The notes under the pieces: generated by a model
Told to the model about the DNA's origin: nothing
Databases searched by the model: none
The model's input: only the letters and a program-made list of their open reading frames with translations
Shown here: one piece after another, positions 61,701 to 64,000 of the stretch
Numbering within the stretch: the first letter of the stretch is position 1
How the letters are laid out: every line of letters starts with the position of its first letter
Translations under genes and position numbers: made by a program
Origin: Torymus aiolomorphi
Taxonomy: Eukaryota; Arthropoda; Insecta; Hymenoptera; Torymidae
Assembly (NCBI GenBank): GCA_036365515.1
Contig: CM070876.1
Location: 175,783,478 to 175,847,477, forward strand
Reading direction: 5' to 3'
Length of the DNA: 64,000 nt

Positions 61701-64000
61701 GCAGGATACAACCGAGTCCCTGTCGTCGAGTATCTTTTGGCTCATGGCGCGGATGTTCATGCAAAAGATAAAGGGTAAATAACATAATTTCTCTCTCATC
61801 TATTTGTTAATTCTGTTACTGTAAAATTGTTCGTTTTATTTTCAACAGCTCATACATTACTTAAATTTTAATTAAGATGATGCGATACCCACGCTATTAC
61901 TCAAAATTGGGTTTCCGTTTTTCTCATTCAATTTTTAATTTTAAGGAAAAAACTCTTTGATACGTTATAGTTCTTTATTGAACTTAAAACGTGTCAAAGA
62001 GTTTTTTTCAAAAAGTTTAAAATTGAAGGAGAAAAACGGGAACCCAGAATTGAGTAATGGCGTGGGTATCACATCACCTTAATACTTTGAAACATTACTA
62101 ATGTTGTAATAACAATCAAGTAATTGACGCTTTTCTTTCTTATACTTAGGGGCTTAGTTCCATTGCACAACGCATGTTCCTACGGACACTACGAGGTAAC
62201 GGAGCTGCTCGTGAAGCACGGCGCGTCGGTGAATGTAGCCGACCTTTGGAAGTTCACGCCTCTGCATGAGGCCGCAGCCAAGGGCAAGTGCGAGATCGTG
62301 CGGCTGCTGCTGCGTCACGGAGCCGACGCCACAAAGAAGAACCGCGACGGCGCCACACCTCTCGACCTAGTGCGCGAGGGTGATCAGGATGTTGCCGATC
62401 TACTCAGGGGTAATAGCGCACTGCTTGATGCCGCGAAAAAAGGCAATCTGGCGCGAGTGCAGAGGCTTGTCACGCAAGATAATATCAACTGTAGGGACGC
62501 ACAGGGTCGCAATAGTACGCCTCTTCACTTAGCAGGTACGAAAAAAAATGTTACTTTGCTGTTATTAGTTTTGCGAATAATAGAAAAATTAATGTTCTAT
62601 TACGTTTTTGAAAATAAATCCTATAACGATGAATCACTAAGTTCGAAAATTATATTAACATTTCTGATATTGAATACATTATGTATACCATTATTAACTA
62701 TTTTTTTCTTTTTTTTTTCCTTTCATTACCGCCGCAGCCCATTGGCCTAGCTGGTGGGGGCCTTCCACCACCTTGGTGTGGAAGCAGAAAATATAGAATA
62801 TATTATCATTATGCATAGAAGGTCGGATCAGGGGGTTTTCGTGAAGCTGAAAATAAGCGTTAGTTCAGCCCCCCATCAGGCAGGCTACGTTCACATATGC
62901 TTAAGCATGGGCAAATGTAGCGCCGCCTGCCTCTTGGGGGGCTGAACTAACGCTTATTTTTGGCTTCACGAAAACCCCCCGATCCGACCTTCTATGCATA
63001 ATGATAATATATTCTATATTCTCTGGTGGAAGTAGTGCCCAATCCTATAACCTCACTATTTTTCCTCTCATATTACCCTACCTATTTTATAACCCTACTA
63101 GAAGACATTTCCGGTGAGGACATATTTCAGTCTCGCACCGTGTTAGTTAAGCCAACAACAACTCCCCGGGAGGCATCGGGTCCATCTTCCAGGGTAAGCC
63201 TCTCTGGAGAAGGTTCGTGTTTCAGGACCAGCTCCCCGCCGATAAGGCGGGGCCTTCCCTGCCTAGTGCATCGGATCGGTCTACCTACCTTATCGACCTT
63301 CCTCCTATTTTCCCTAACACTGCTTTCGCATCCGCTCAGGCTTGCGGCTGAAAGGCAAAGGAAAACCCGGGATTCCACTGAAGGGAAATCTGGGGGAAAA
63401 ACCCGCCTTAAAGCAGCTGGTGTCTTGGTACTTTTCCCGCTGAAAAACAGCTCGAAAAAAATCCGGGTGATTTCACCGGGAATCGAACCCACGACCCCTG
63501 GAACGACGTTGTTTCCGTGACTACAGCATGCTAACCACTGAGTCAACGTCGTTCCCATTATTAACTATTATGAAGTTGTAAATTATTACAACTAAGAACT
63601 TATTTTATAAGACCGAAAATTGTTTTTTTTTTTATACTTATTTTTCTAGAGAATATTAATCTACATAAAAATACTTACTCACATTTTCATATTTTTTGTT
63701 ATTTTTTCAAATTTTCATAAAAATTATTTATTCTAATTACCTATTGTTTTACAGTTGAAATGAATAATGGATAACTTTCAAAAATTAAAAACCAATTGAA
63801 ATAAAAAAAAAATCGATGCAGATATATGTATTCTCTTTAATATCTTTTTATGTACTATTACTACGTTTCTTTATTACCAATACATCATGCACGATCTGTG
63901 TTTTGCAGCTGGTTACAACAACTTGGAAGTAGCCGAATTCCTGCTGGAACGAGGCGCGGATGTAAACGCGCAGGACAAGGGTGGCCTAATCCCTCTGCAC
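55764..64000 (+). CDS. Tnks: Tankyrase, N-terminal nine exons (continues beyond window)
   Basis: Tankyrase is a poly-ADP-ribose polymerase that binds partner proteins such as Axin through ankyrin repeat clusters and marks them for turnover. Exons: 55764-56034, 57274-57476, 57733-58058, 58466-58719, 59678-60011, 60896-61026, 61546-61774, 62150-62535, 63909-64000 and beyond; all phases consistent. The start [17 protein letters not shown] is followed by a low-complexity G/A/S/N segment, then [17 protein letters not shown]. Ankyrin clusters: the first in exons 1-3 ([31 protein letters not shown]); the second in exons 3-4 ([33 protein letters not shown]); the third in exons 5-6 ([19 protein letters not shown]); the fourth in exons 7-8 ([20 protein letters not shown]); the fifth begins with [16 protein letters not shown] and [15 protein letters not shown]. 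The SAM and catalytic domains would lie to the right, outside the window. Introns 7 and 8 hold mobile elements. Confidence 0.97.
56035..57273 (+). other. Tnks: Tankyrase intron 1
   Basis: The donor GTCCGT is weak, and the acceptor is TTTTAG at 57268-57273. The first 400 bp are CpG-rich and open in other frames, a continuation of the 5' island. The rest is AT-rich. The phase joins GCT-G|GT to give [12 protein letters not shown], which fits the ankyrin repeat, so the intron call is firm despite the donor. Confidence 0.7.
61876..62078. mobile_element. 203-bp hairpin MITE with TTAA flanks (piggyBac type)
   Basis: GATGATGCGATACCCACGC at the left is mirrored by GCGTGGGTATCACATCACC at the right. 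The pairing continues inward through GGGTTTCCGTTTTTCTC / GAGAAAAACGGGAACCC. TTAA lies on both sides (61872-61875 and 62079-62082). TTAA duplication is the hallmark of piggyBac-family elements. It sits in tankyrase intron 7, about 70 bp from exon 8. Confidence 0.75.
62702..63554 (-). mobile_element. tRNA-derived SINE insertion, 853 bp, 14-bp target duplication
   Basis: CCATTATTAACTAT flanks the insertion on both sides (62688-62701 and 63555-63568). On the minus strand the head has TCAGTGGTTAGCATGCTG (box A region, about 63525-63541) and GGGTTCGATTCCCGG (box B, about 63477-63490), as in a tRNA-derived SINE. The opposite end is a T-rich tract on the + strand (62701-62722), which is the poly(A) tail of the inserted RNA copy. 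It lies in tankyrase intron 8, antisense to the gene. Frames inside it are not genes. Confidence 0.8.
62790..63020. repeat. Hairpin inside the SINE insertion
   Basis: The arm 62790-62884 (AATATAGAATATATTATCAT through GTTCAGCCCCCC) is an almost perfect reverse complement of 62927-63020, with a loop of about 42 nt. CTTCCACCA (62762) and TGGTGGAAG (to 63032) add an outer short pair. It is either a MITE that landed in the SINE or a structured part of this SINE family. Confidence 0.75.

Noticed and set aside
63026..63558. Frames of 164 and 143 residues on both strands
   Set aside because: They lie within the tRNA-derived SINE insertion, which has pol III boxes and a target duplication.

Overview
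The window is nuclear DNA of an insect-like animal. It is AT-rich, has introns from under 100 bp to nearly 10 kb with GT-AG borders, and is full of microsatellites and small non-autonomous mobile elements. The protein families are animal ones. Their insect-type divergence and the very long GA/GT tracts would suit a small-genome insect such as a parasitoid wasp, but the order is a guess from sequence feel, not proof.

Layout. (1) 1-5.5 kb: no firm gene, only weak coding-like patches on the + strand. (2) 6.4-17.6 kb, minus strand: seven phase-consistent exons of an ORP1/ORP2-type oxysterol-binding-protein-related lipid transfer protein. A small candidate first exon at 27.3 kb in a CpG-rich block would complete a 446-residue protein. 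Its last intron holds a nest of palindromic and terminal-inverted-repeat elements (6.6-8.7 kb). Another intron holds a recent 0.93-kb tandem duplication bounded by (GA)n tracts. (3) 17.6-47 kb: long first intron of the ORP gene, then gene-poor DNA with several CpG-rich, promoter-like islands, a candidate 39-codon small ORF at 42.36 kb, and a cluster of foldback elements and MITEs at 43-46.5 kb. (4) 47.2-53.6 kb: two complete TAF9 genes (minus strand, same three-exon structure) enclosing a + strand gene for a divergent CFAP20 (Bug22) paralogue with a long acidic tail. (5) 55.76-64.0 kb, + strand: tankyrase exons 1-9, covering the N-terminus, ankyrin clusters 1-4 and the start of cluster 5. The gene continues past the window, and its introns carry a TTAA-flanked MITE and an 853-bp tRNA-derived SINE insertion with a hairpin inside it.

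The genes do not form a pathway. They are a lipid-transfer protein, a TFIID/SAGA histone-fold subunit (twice), a ciliary-protein relative and a poly-ADP-ribose polymerase. All CDS models below were built by hand from splice sites and reading-frame phase; every junction given keeps the frame.

The most notable items are the TAF9 duplication around the CFAP20-like gene, the acidic-tailed CFAP20-like protein, a 66-bp perfect-palindrome insertion with 8-bp direct repeats, a dispersed palindrome family with a shared loop core, and several elements with readable target-site duplications (GTGC, TTA, TA, TTAA and a 14-bp one).
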